Source of the DNA: Burkholderiales bacterium
GTDB lineage: Bacteria; Pseudomonadota; Gammaproteobacteria; Burkholderiales; SG8-41
Assembly: GCA_019746155.1 (NCBI GenBank)
Contig: JAIESJ010000251.1
Coordinates: 1 to 5,496 of the forward strand
Length of the DNA: 5,496 nucleotides
Direction: 5' to 3'
In this document: in pieces, positions 1 to 5,496 of the stretch
Layout of the letters: each line of letters begins with the position of its first letter
Numbering within the stretch: the stretch's first letter is position 1
Notes under the pieces: generated by a model
Seen by the model: only the letters and a program-made list of their open reading frames with translations
What the model was told of the DNA's origin: nothing
The model's database searches: none
Program-made: the position numbers and the translations under genes

Positions 1-2
1 TG

Positions 3-327
3 GTTATCCGCGGCGAATCGCCGCGGCCTCATTGAAGCAGTGAAGGGTTGCAGAACGGAGAGGAACGAGGAGCAGGTTATCCGCGGCGAATCGCCGCGGC
101 CTCATTGAAGCTACGTGATCTCGTCGTTGCCGGCGCTCGAGGGCTGGGTTATCCGCGGCGAATCGCCGCGGCCTCATTGAAGCGATGGGGCTGCGTCCTT
201 TGAACCTTACCCCGTCTCGTTATCCGCGGCGAATCGCCGCGGCCTCATTGAAGCAGACGATCTATCAGGATGCCGCCGCCGCGATAGCCGTGTTATCCGC
301 GGCGATCCGCCGCGGCCTCATTGAAAC
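3..327 (+). CRISPR. CRISPR array, trailer end (5 repeats, 4 spacers; continues off the left edge)
   Basis: Four identical 36-bp repeats lie at 3-38, 76-111, 148-183 and 219-254. A fifth, at 292-327, differs at three positions. The spacers are 39-75 (37 bp), 112-147 (36), 184-218 (35) and 255-291 (37), and they are unrelated to each other. Each repeat begins GTTATCC, has an 8-bp perfect stem CCGCGGCG/CGCCGCGG around a 3-nt loop, and ends CTCATTGAAGC. The end resembles the ATTGAAAS 3' end common in CRISPR repeats, which would give an 8-nt ATTGAAGC tag on crRNAs. This end motif and the divergent repeat on the right both indicate transcription left to right, with leader and newest spacers beyond the left edge. 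No cas gene is in the window, so the subtype is unknown. Repeat length and the strong GC stem suit a type I system (perhaps I-C- or I-G/I-U-like), but that is a guess. Confidence 0.97.
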
Positions 328-456
328 TCTGGAGCCTTCGGGAAAGATGTTTGTGGCGGCGGGGCATTGCCCGTCCACGCGAGCGAGCGCGGATTTCAAT
401 CTTGATACCAGGCATGGCCTACCTCACAATATGCGGGCGGGAGGCCCCACCGCCCG
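328..456. other. Intergenic stretch after the CRISPR array, with one hairpin
   Basis: No convincing gene is seen between the last CRISPR repeat and the stop codon of the oxidoreductase remnant. The one structure is a GC-rich inverted repeat at 434-456: CGGGCGG, a 9-nt loop, then CCGCCCG. On the minus strand it follows the remnant's TGA stop directly, where a terminator would sit. No T-run follows it, so it is at best a weak or Rho-assisted terminator. Confidence 0.5.
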
Positions 457-705
457 TCATTCCGTGGCGAGTATCACGTGTCCGATTTTCTCGCCGCGCT
501 CGACCATGTGATGCGCGGCGACTACCTCCGATAACGGGAAGCGCGCAGCGATCGCGAATAGCGGCCGGGCCTCGGCGATCCAGCGCGCGATATCGGCGTG
601 CGCTTGCGTCTTGGCGGCGTTCGACATGGTGTAGACGAACACCGGGCACACCGACACGTTGAGCCGCAACAACTTGTCGGAGGGAAACGGCGGTTCGCGC
701 TGCAT
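457..705 (-). pseudogene. C-terminal remnant of an MDR-family quinone oxidoreductase / alcohol dehydrogenase
   Basis: The frame encodes 82 residues ending in a typical C-terminus of the medium-chain dehydrogenase/reductase superfamily (zeta-crystallin-like NADPH:quinone oxidoreductases). Visible landmarks are LLRLNVSV (about residues 13-20), FVYTM (23-27), a helix IARWIAEARPLF (39-50), then IAARFPLSEVVAAHH (51-65) and GEKIGHVIL (71-79). In full-length relatives of about 320 residues these form the last strands and helix of the catalytic fold. The nucleotide-binding Rossmann part and most of the N-terminal domain, some 240 residues, are absent. The frame stays open upstream to a TGA at 820-822, but that extension does not look like this family, and corA begins at 834. 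I therefore read it as a decayed fragment without catalytic function. The ATG at 703-705 lies inside a palindrome and has no clear ribosome binding site. Family assignment is fairly sure; the substrate is unknown. Confidence 0.75.
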
Positions 706-743
706 TACCGGTAATCCTCCCGCCGGTTGCCGCGCAAGCGCGG
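704..743. repeat. Cluster of short palindromes between corA and the oxidoreductase remnant
   Basis: A 12-bp perfect palindrome, ATTACCGGTAAT, lies at 704-715. A second inverted repeat, CCGCGC-AA-GCGCGG, lies at 730-743. Both are downstream of the corA stop on the minus strand, about 90-130 nt away, and could help end or stabilise corA mRNA, but neither has a T-run. The first palindrome overlaps the point where the dehydrogenase homology stops. The stretch 706-833 has no other gene that I can support. Confidence 0.5.
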
Positions 744-833
744 ATTCCCCATATCCTCCGCCCTTTCCTGACCCAGTCCCCGAACACCGCGAGGCTTTCC
801 CCGCGCAGCACGTCGCCTCTCACCTCGATCCCG

Positions 834-1799
834 CTACAGCCAGCCCGCCTTGCGGAAACGGTAGAACAGGTAGGCGTCGATCCCCGCCATCACGGCGAGC
901 GTGAACGGGTAGCCGAACGCCCACTTCAGCTCCGGCATGTGCTCGAAGTTCATGCCGTAAATGCCCGCGATCATGGTCGGCACCGCGACCAGCGCCGCGT
1001 AGGCCGCGAGCCGCTTGGTGGTTTCGTTCTCCTGCAGCGTGATCAGCGACAGGTTCACGGAAATCGCGGTGATCACCATGTCGCGCAGGCTGTCGATCGA
1101 CTGATTGATGCGGAACAGATGGTCGTAGACGTCGCGGAAGTATTCCTGCGTGCCGGCGCATACTTCGGGCACGCGCCCGCCGTAGAGCTTGCTGGCGGCC
1201 TCGTGCAGCGGACCCGCCGCATGTTTGAGCACCATCAGTTTCTGCTTGATCGCATAGAGCGCCTCGACGTTCCCGCGCGCCGGAGAGCCGGCGAAGATGC
1301 GCTCCTCCACCCGCTCGAGTTCAAGTTCCAGCGCGTCGATCACCGGAAAATAACGGTCCACGACCGCGTCCATCAGCGCATAGAGCACGAAGCCGGCCCC
1401 CTGCTTGAGCAGGTGCGGCTCGCGCTCGCAGCGGGCGCGCACGTTGGCGAAACCCTGCTCGCTGCCGCTGCGCACCGACAGTACGTAGTTTTTGCCGACG
1501 AAAACGTCCATCTCGCCGACGCGCAGCTCTTCGCCCGCAACCTCGATAGTGTGCATCACGGCGAACAGCGAGTCGCCGTATTCCTCCAGCTTGGGACGCT
1601 GATGACCGTGATGCGCGTCCTCCACGGCAAGCTCGTGCAGCCCGAACTCGCGTTGCATGGTAATGAGTTCATCGGGTTCCGGGTTGAGCAACGCAACCCA
1701 GATGAAACACTTGGGCTGGTTGAGATAGCGGTGGATATCTTCCTGGGCGATGTCGGCCAGCTTCTTGCCATTCTGATAGACGACGCAATTGACGAGCAT
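834..1799 (-). CDS. corA: Magnesium/cobalt transport protein CorA
   Basis: This is a complete 321-residue protein, the usual CorA length. CorA forms a homopentameric inner-membrane channel that admits Mg2+ (also Co2+ and Ni2+) down the membrane potential and is gated by Mg2+ bound to its cytoplasmic domain. The N-terminal two thirds (about 1-255) is the soluble domain, rich in acidic residues and ending in the long stalk helix. TM1 is about 262-281 and ends in the diagnostic YGMNF signature, with GMN at 282-284. A short periplasmic loop with acidic residues follows (EHMPEL). TM2 is about 294-313, and the tail is basic (YRFRKAGWL). The ATG at 1797-1799 is supported by a TGGAGG Shine-Dalgarno sequence on the minus strand (1805-1810), 5 nt away. 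A hairpin element (1811-1842) abuts that site upstream. The gene is intact and probably transcribed alone, because 299 bp separates it from nupC. Confidence 0.96.
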   Translation of the reverse strand: MLVNCVVYQNGKKLADIAQEDIHRYLNQPKCFIWVALLNPEPDELITMQREFGLHELAVEDAHHGHQRPKLEEYGDSLFAVMHTIEVAGEELRVGEMDVFVGKNYVLSVRSGSEQGFANVRARCEREPHLLKQGAGFVLYALMDAVVDRYFPVIDALELELERVEERIFAGSPARGNVEALYAIKQKLMVLKHAAGPLHEAASKLYGGRVPEVCAGTQEYFRDVYDHLFRINQSIDSLRDMVITAISVNLSLITLQENETTKRLAAYAALVAVPTMIAGIYGMNFEHMPELKWAFGYPFTLAVMAGIDAYLFYRFRKAGWL

Positions 1800-1804
1800 G
1801 AATG

Positions 1805-1810
1805 CCTCCA
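1805..1810 (-). promoter_or_regulatory. Ribosome binding site of corA
   Basis: On the minus strand TGGAGG ends 5 nt before the corA ATG. It fixes the start. Its 5' edge touches the foot of the 13-bp hairpin at 1811-1842, so mRNA folding there could affect ribosome access. Confidence 0.75.
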
Positions 1811-1842
1811 GGAGTTTGTCGGACTTAGCTCCGACAAACTCC
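1811..1842. repeat. REP-like hairpin element, copy 1 (corA leader)
   Basis: This is a perfect 13-bp inverted repeat, GGAGTTTGTCGGA / TCCGACAAACTCC, with loop CTTAGC. It closely resembles the element at 1982-2015: both are 32 nt across the shared part and have TTGTCGG/CCGACAA in the stem. It lies between the corA ribosome binding site and its probable promoter region, so it should be in the corA mRNA leader. It has no adjoining T-run of the kind that marks an intrinsic terminator. Confidence 0.85.
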
Positions 1843-1981
1843 CAAAATGAAAAAACTAAAGAACGAGGCGAAAATAATGTTTAATAATTCCAGCCGTTTC
1901 ACTCCGCTCAGCGCGCAGGCATGACGTTTTACCGGTTTTTTGATGATACTTTCGCATTTTTTCCCATGGCGGTTTTGTTTA
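1843..1981. other. AT-rich spacer between the two hairpin elements, probably holding the corA promoter
   Basis: This stretch is clearly richer in A and T than the coding DNA around it, with many A and T runs. It contains no gene I can support. Read on the minus strand it is the only room for a corA promoter, and TATCAT and CATTAT could serve as -10 boxes. I found no -35 box at proper spacing for either, so no promoter is called. Confidence 0.4.
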
Positions 1982-2015
1982 AGGAACTTGTCGGGCTGAA
2001 GTCCGACAAGTTCCT
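1982..2015. repeat. REP-like hairpin element, copy 2
   Basis: This is a perfect 13-bp inverted repeat, AGGAACTTGTCGG / CCGACAAGTTCCT, with an 8-nt loop. It is related to the element at 1811-1842. The two stems differ at two base pairs and both differences keep pairing (G-C to A-T, T-A to C-G). It lies 84 bp past the nupC stop and could act as an mRNA end-stabilising structure. No T-run follows on the minus strand, so it is not a standard terminator. Confidence 0.85.
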
Positions 2016-2098
2016 CAGGCAATGATAAACCGTATCGGGGTCGCGCCGCAGGGAGGCAGGCCGCTTTTACGAACGGCACGGCCGATTTGCCGGCGGTT

Positions 2099-3349
2099 TT
2101 ATTGGGCGCCGAGAAAAATACCGACGACCGCGCCGGTTGCCAAGGTCGCCAACGTACCCGATACGATGGAGCGTATGCCGAGCGCGACGACCTCGTCGCG
2201 CCGTTCGGGCGCCATGGCCGCGAGCCCGCCGATCAGGATGCCGAGGCTGCCGAAATTGGCGAAACCGCACAAGGCGTAGGTCATGATGAGGCGGCTGCGC
2301 AGGCTCAGTTCCGCGTCGGGCAGCCGCGCCATGTCGAGATAGGCGACGAACTCGTTCAAGATGGTCTTGGTGCCCATCAGCGCGCCAGCGGTTACCGCCT
2401 CGCTCCATGGTATTCCCGCCAGCCACACCAGCGGCGCCATGACCAAACCGAGCATCCGCTGCAGTGTCACCGGCTTGCCGGCGACTTCCGGCAACGCGCC
2501 CAGCATCAGATTGGCGAGCGTCACCAGCGCCACCAGCACGATCAGAAGGGCGACGATGTTGAGCAACAGCGTCAGTCCATCGAGCGTGCCGCGCGTCACC
2601 GCATCCATTGCGCCGCGTGCCGGCTGTGCCGGGACCAGGTCGCCGACAGTGGGCCTGCCCTGAGGCGGCACCATCAGCGCCGCGACCACGATCGCCGCCG
2701 GCGCGCTAATGATCGACGCCGACAGGATATGCCCCATTGCGTCAGGTACCACCGGACCGAGGATGCTGGCGTAGAGCACCATCATGGTTCCGGCTATGGT
2801 CGCCATGCCGCAGGTCATGACCATGAACAGCTCGCCGCGGCTCATGCGCGCAAGATAGGGCCGGACGAAAAGCGGCGCCTCGACCATGCCGACGAAAATA
2901 TTGGCGGCACTCGACAGCCCCACCGCCCCGCCCACACCCAGGGTTTTTTCGAGCACAGCCGAAATCGACTTCACGACGAACGGCAGCACGCGCCAGTAAA
3001 AAAGCAGCGAGGAAAGCGCGCTCACCACCAGGATCAGCGGCAGTGCGCGGAACGCGAGCACGAAGCTCGATCCCGCCGGCGATTCGGCAAATGGCAGCGG
3101 TGCGCCGCCCAGATAACCGAAGACGAAGGAGGTGCCGGCTTGCGTCGCGCGTTCCAGCGCAAGCAGCGCGTCGTTAAGCGCGAGAAAGAAGCTCTTGAAC
3201 GGCGGCGCCTTGAGCAGCAGCGCCGCCAGCGCGATTTGCAGTACGATGCCGGAGATGACGATGCGCCACGGCACTGCACGGCGGTTCTCGGAAAGCAGCC
3301 AGGCGATCCCGATCAGGGCGAAGAAACCGAAGGCGCTTTGCAGGAACAC
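2099..3349 (-). CDS. nupC: NupC-family concentrative nucleoside transporter
   Basis: This is a complete 416-residue polytopic inner-membrane protein, the normal length for bacterial concentrative nucleoside transporters (CNT). These import nucleosides with H+ or Na+. The N-terminus (about 4-19) is a membrane segment followed by ENRR and a second segment (29-46). The central gate domain has GVGGAVGLSSAANIFVG (138-154) running into MVEAPLFVRPYL (155-166). The second hairpin motif is TKTILNEFVAY (327-337), followed by YALCGFANFGSLGILIGGL (358-376). By comparison with Vibrio cholerae CNT, the ribose-side residues appear kept (E333, N365, S368). The base-contacting GQTE motif reads GMVE here (154-157), so substrate preference may differ from classical pyrimidine transporters. 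The start is GTG at 3347-3349, the best N-terminus by family comparison. No ATG lies between it and the upstream stop at 3383-3385, and no clear Shine-Dalgarno is seen. The gene name is by family, not proven specificity. Confidence 0.92.
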   Translation of the reverse strand: MFLQSAFGFFALIGIAWLLSENRRAVPWRIVISGIVLQIALAALLLKAPPFKSFFLALNDALLALERATQAGTSFVFGYLGGAPLPFAESPAGSSFVLAFRALPLILVVSALSSLLFYWRVLPFVVKSISAVLEKTLGVGGAVGLSSAANIFVGMVEAPLFVRPYLARMSRGELFMVMTCGMATIAGTMMVLYASILGPVVPDAMGHILSASIISAPAAIVVAALMVPPQGRPTVGDLVPAQPARGAMDAVTRGTLDGLTLLLNIVALLIVLVALVTLANLMLGALPEVAGKPVTLQRMLGLVMAPLVWLAGIPWSEAVTAGALMGTKTILNEFVAYLDMARLPDAELSLRSRLIMTYALCGFANFGSLGILIGGLAAMAPERRDEVVALGIRSIVSGTLATLATGAVVGIFLGAQ

Positions 3350-3366
3350 GATTAGGGCGAAAAGCC

Positions 3367-3424
3367 AATGGACAGGACTTGATTAAAAGACTCGATCCCG
3401 TAAATCTTGTTAATCCTGTCCATT
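3367..3424. repeat. Intergenic inverted-repeat element with 9-nt tandem units
   Basis: The outer arms AATGGACAGGA (3367-3377) and TCCTGTCCATT (3414-3424) are perfect 11-bp complements. The interior on the right side has three 9-nt tandem units: ATCCCGTAA (3395-3403), ATCTTGTTA (3404-3412) and ATCCTGTCC (3413-3421). They resemble an ATCCTGTTAATCCTGT-type intergenic repeat that I recall from many bacterial genomes. It fills most of the 92-bp cysS-nupC gap and ends 17 bp from the nupC GTG. As RNA it could fold into a long imperfect stem that separates the two genes. Confidence 0.75.
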
Positions 3425-3441
3425 TTCTTGCTCTGCGGGGT

Positions 3442-4775
3442 TCAGCTCCGCCGCCAGATCGTGCCTTGCGGCGTGTCTTCAAGCGTGATGCCGGCATCCA
3501 GCAGTTCCTTGCGGATACGGTCGGACTCGGCAAAATTCCTTGCCGAGCGTGCCGCCGCACGCTCGGCGATCAGCTGTTCGATGCGGGCGGCGTCCAGTCC
3601 GCCGACGGCGGGCAACGCCTGAAGGTAGGCGCTGGGATCGCGCTGCACCAGCCCAAGAACGGCGGCCAGCGATTTCAGCAGCCGCGCGCCCTCCGGCGAG
3701 CGTGTCTTGTTGACCTCGTTGGCAAGCTCGAACAGCACCGCCACCGCTTCCGGCGTGTTGAAATCGTCGTTCATTGCTTCACGGAAGCGTCGGGCGCGGG
3801 GATCGTCCCAATCGACCGCCCCTGCTTCCGCGTTCATGCCCTTCAACGCGGTATAGAGCCGGGTCAGCGCCTGTCTGGCATCGTCGAGGTGCTGGTCGGA
3901 ATAGTTGAGCGGGCTTCTGTAATGCGCGCGGATGATGAAAAAGCGTACCACCTCGGGATCGTATTTCGCGAGCACCTCGCGCACGGTGAAGAAGTTGCCG
4001 AGCGATTTCGACATTTTCTCGTTGTCCACCCGCACGAAGCCGTTGTGCATCCAGTAATTGACGAACCGGCAGCCGTACGCGCCTTCCGACTGCGCGATCT
4101 CGTTCTCGTGGTGCGGAAACTGCAGATCCTGGCCGCCGCCGTGGATGTCGAAGTGCGGGCCCAGGAGCGAACTCGACATCACCGAGCATTCGATGTGCCA
4201 GCCCGGCCGACCCTTGCCCCACGGTGATTCCCAGGACGGCTCTCCGTCCCTGGCATGCTTCCACAGCACGAAATCGAGCGGGTCCTGCTTGGCGCGGTCG
4301 ACTTCGCGGAGAGCTTGCCGTAGCCCGGGAACTTGCGCACCGAGTAATTGACGTCACCGTTCGCGGCCCGATAGGCAAGCCCGCGCTCCTCAAGCACTCT
4401 GATCATGTCGAGCATGCCCGGCACATGCTGCGTCGCGCGCGGCTCGGCGTCGGGCTTTTCGATGCCGAGCGCCGCGGCATCCTCGTCCATCGCCCGGATG
4501 AAGCGCGCGGTCAACGCCTCGACGGGCTCGTTGTTTTCCTGGGCACGCTTGATGATCTTGTCGTCGATATCGGTAATGTTGCGCACGTAAGTGACGGCCC
4601 AACCCGACGCGCGCAGCCAGCGCCGCACCACGTCGAACACCACCATCACCCGCGCATGGCCCAGGTGGCAGTAGTCATAAACCGTCATGCCGCAGACATA
4701 CATGCGTACGCGGCCGGGAACAATCGGAACAAATTCCCTCTTGTCGCGGGTCAGCGAGTCATAGATTTTCAGCAT
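3442..4775 (-). pseudogene. cysS: Cysteinyl-tRNA synthetase, frameshifted by an internal deletion
   Basis: CysS is the class I aminoacyl-tRNA synthetase that activates cysteine with ATP and charges tRNA-Cys in the cytoplasm. The start MLKIYDSLTRDK (ATG at 4773-4775) matches the family N-terminus. The first frame (4308-4775, 156 residues) has zinc-ligand C28 in YVCGMTVYD, the HIGH-type motif HLGH (37-40), and ends FPGYGKLS. Homology resumes in another frame at about 4305 with EVDRAKQDPLDFVLWK. It continues through GWHIECS and HGGGQDLQFPHHENE, which hold the other zinc ligands, then KMSKS (4003-4017) and the C-terminal helical region to TGA at 3442-3444. About 13 codons expected after KLS (a GKSLDDLRAGERV-like stretch) are replaced by 2 nt. 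That is a net loss of about 37 nt; restoring it gives 456 residues, the usual length. No Shine-Dalgarno is evident. All catalytic motifs survive, so this is either a very recent mutation or an assembly or sequencing error in an essential gene. Confidence 0.9.
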
Positions 4776-4892
4776 GGGCTGATCGTAATGGGGCCGTTTT
4801 GTGCCGCCCGTCCTGCTGCGGAACACAGTGAAATCCCGCACGGCGTTCGGGTGCCTATTTTTTAAGCAATCGCGGCAGACAAAAACCGGAGT

Positions 4893-4920
4893 TTGAATTG
4901 CTCCGCGTTCTTGGTAGAAT
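4893..4920 (+). promoter_or_regulatory. Putative sigma-70 promoter for the TPR gene
   Basis: TTGAAT (4893-4898, four of six matches to the -35 consensus) is followed after 16 bp by TAGAAT (4915-4920, five of six matches to the -10). Transcription would start near 4927, giving a leader of about 45 nt before the ATG at 4973. The assignment rests on motif match and position only. Confidence 0.45.
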
Positions 4921-4961
4921 TTCGAGGATTTGGCAACTAAACTCCTGAAAAATTCGGGGAA

Positions 4962-4970
4962 AGTATAGCA
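4962..4970 (-). promoter_or_regulatory. Putative extended -10 promoter for cysS
   Basis: On the minus strand this reads TGCTATACT, an extended -10 (TGn) plus TATACT with five of six consensus matches. I see no good -35 at 17 bp, which is tolerated by extended -10 promoters. Transcription would start near 4955, giving a cysS leader of about 180 nt. The site overlaps the stretch just before the TPR gene's start codon. Confidence 0.45.
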
Positions 4971-4972
4971 CA

Positions 4973-5496
4973 ATGACGCCTCGCAGCAGCGCCGCTTTTG
5001 TCTCAACCCTTGCCGTGGTTTTATCACTCGGCACCCCGCCCGCCCGCGCCCAAAGCAACAGCCTTCAGGAAGTCAATCAGCTGTTCAAGCAAGGCCAGCT
5101 GGACAAGGCGCTGGATCGCGTCAATGCCTATCTCGCGACCCAATCGAAAGATGCACGCGGCCGCTTTCTCAAGGGGCTGATCCTGACCGAACAGAACAAG
5201 CCGGCCGAGGCGATCAAGGTGTTCACTGCGCTCACCGAAGATTATCCGGAACTGCCCGAGCCTTACAACAATCTCGCCGTGCTCTACGCATCACAGGGCC
5301 AGTACGACAAGGCGCGCAACGCGCTCGAGATGGCGATTCGCACCCATCCGAGCTACGCCACCGCACACGAAAATCTCGGTGATATTTACGCCAAGATGGC
5401 GAGTCAGGCCTACGACAAGGCGCTGCAGCTCGACCGCAGCAACGCCGCCGCCCAGACCAAGCTCAACATGATCAGGGAATTGTTCTCAAGCCCGCC
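4973..5496 (+). CDS. Exported tetratricopeptide-repeat protein (partial, runs off the right edge)
   Basis: The frame starts at ATG 4973-4975 and is open to the window end: 174 codons with no stop. The first 26 residues look like a Sec signal peptide: basic R4, a hydrophobic core FVSTLAVVLSLG (9-20), and an ARA-Q cleavage site after residue 26. The mature part is helical TPR. Units are roughly 32-61 (from QEVNQLFKQGQLDKAL), 62-96 (GRFLKGLILTEQNKPAEAI), 97-129 (PYNNLAVLYASQGQYDKA, the clearest repeat, with THP at its end) and 130-160 (AHENLGDIYAKMASQAYDKAL). TPR proteins are protein-binding scaffolds, so a periplasmic or envelope role is inferred; partners are unknown. A weak GGGGA (4956-4960) lies 12 nt upstream of the ATG. 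In betaproteobacteria I recall a TPR gene divergent from cysS and followed by peptidyl-prolyl isomerase genes, often with a C-terminal NTF2-like domain. Whether that holds here lies outside the window. Confidence 0.88.
   Translation, partial: MTPRSSAAFVSTLAVVLSLGTPPARAQSNSLQEVNQLFKQGQLDKALDRVNAYLATQSKDARGRFLKGLILTEQNKPAEAIKVFTALTEDYPELPEPYNNLAVLYASQGQYDKARNALEMAIRTHPSYATAHENLGDIYAKMASQAYDKALQLDRSNAAAQTKLNMIRELFSSP

Noticed and set aside
185..511. Open frame starting inside the CRISPR array
   Set aside because: It reads through spacers and repeats; CRISPR DNA is not expected to code for protein, and the rest shows no family resemblance.
939..1850. Open frame of 303 codons on the plus strand opposite corA
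   Set aside because: It is the antisense shadow of corA with low-complexity His/Arg/Ala composition. CorA on the minus strand has the GMN signature.
1966..2025. Nineteen-codon frame MAVLFKELVGLKSDKFLRQ on the plus strand
   Set aside because: More than half of it is translation of the hairpin element at 1982-2015. The similar peptide seen from the other hairpin is explained by repeat similarity, and there is no ribosome binding site.
1825..2079. Eighty-four-codon minus-strand frame across the nupC-corA gap
   Set aside because: It runs through both hairpin elements and the AT-rich spacer, and has no recognised family and no good start signal.
2087..3355. Long open frame of 422 codons on the plus strand opposite nupC
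   Set aside because: The protein is rich in His, Arg, Gln and Asp with no recognisable domain, as expected for the antisense of GC-rich coding DNA. The minus strand encodes a clear NupC with all family motifs.
3379..4227. Open frame of 282 codons on the plus strand opposite cysS
   Set aside because: It is an antisense shadow of the CysS coding region and has no recognisable family.
4836..4864. Possible plus-strand terminator: GCAC/GTGC pairing followed by six Ts
   Set aside because: The stem is only 4 bp with mismatched interior, and no plus-strand gene lies upstream of it.
4776..5027. N-terminal extension of CysS by 84 codons to an upstream ATG
   Set aside because: The family N-terminus is MLKIYDSLTR at 4775, and the extension would include the antisense of the TPR signal peptide. 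It has no similarity to CysS.

Overview
The window is GC-rich, apart from a few short AT-rich intergenic stretches. Its gene content suggests a proteobacterium, most likely a betaproteobacterium. The main clue is cysS divergent from a secreted TPR protein; I recall this neighbourhood from betaproteobacteria but could not check it here. The organism assignment is an inference.

Layout, left to right. (1) Positions 3-327 hold the trailer-end part of a CRISPR array: five 36-bp repeats and four spacers of 35-37 bp. The array continues off the left edge, and no cas gene is visible. (2) Positions 457-705 (minus) hold the C-terminal quarter of an MDR-type quinone oxidoreductase/alcohol dehydrogenase, cut off near a 12-bp perfect palindrome. 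(3) Positions 834-1799 (minus) encode a complete CorA Mg2+/Co2+ channel. (4) Positions 1800-2098 are intergenic and carry two related 32-nt hairpin elements on either side of an AT-rich spacer. (5) Positions 2099-3349 (minus) encode a complete NupC-type nucleoside transporter with a GTG start. (6) Positions 3367-3424 carry an inverted-repeat element that contains three 9-nt tandem units. (7) Positions 3442-4775 (minus) carry cysS, cysteinyl-tRNA synthetase, broken by an out-of-frame deletion of about 37 nt around 4303-4310. (8) Position 4973 to the right edge (plus) is the start of an exported TPR protein, divergent from cysS, with overlapping promoter candidates between the two.

The genes are mostly housekeeping or transport functions and do not form an obvious single pathway. 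cysS, nupC and corA share a strand but are separated by 92 and 299 bp filled with repeat elements, so each is probably its own transcription unit. I do not see a clearly new multigene system. The points most worth checking are the cysS lesion, the paired hairpins whose stems differ by compensatory changes, and the CRISPR terminal repeat that has changed only in its hairpin loop and near its 3' end.
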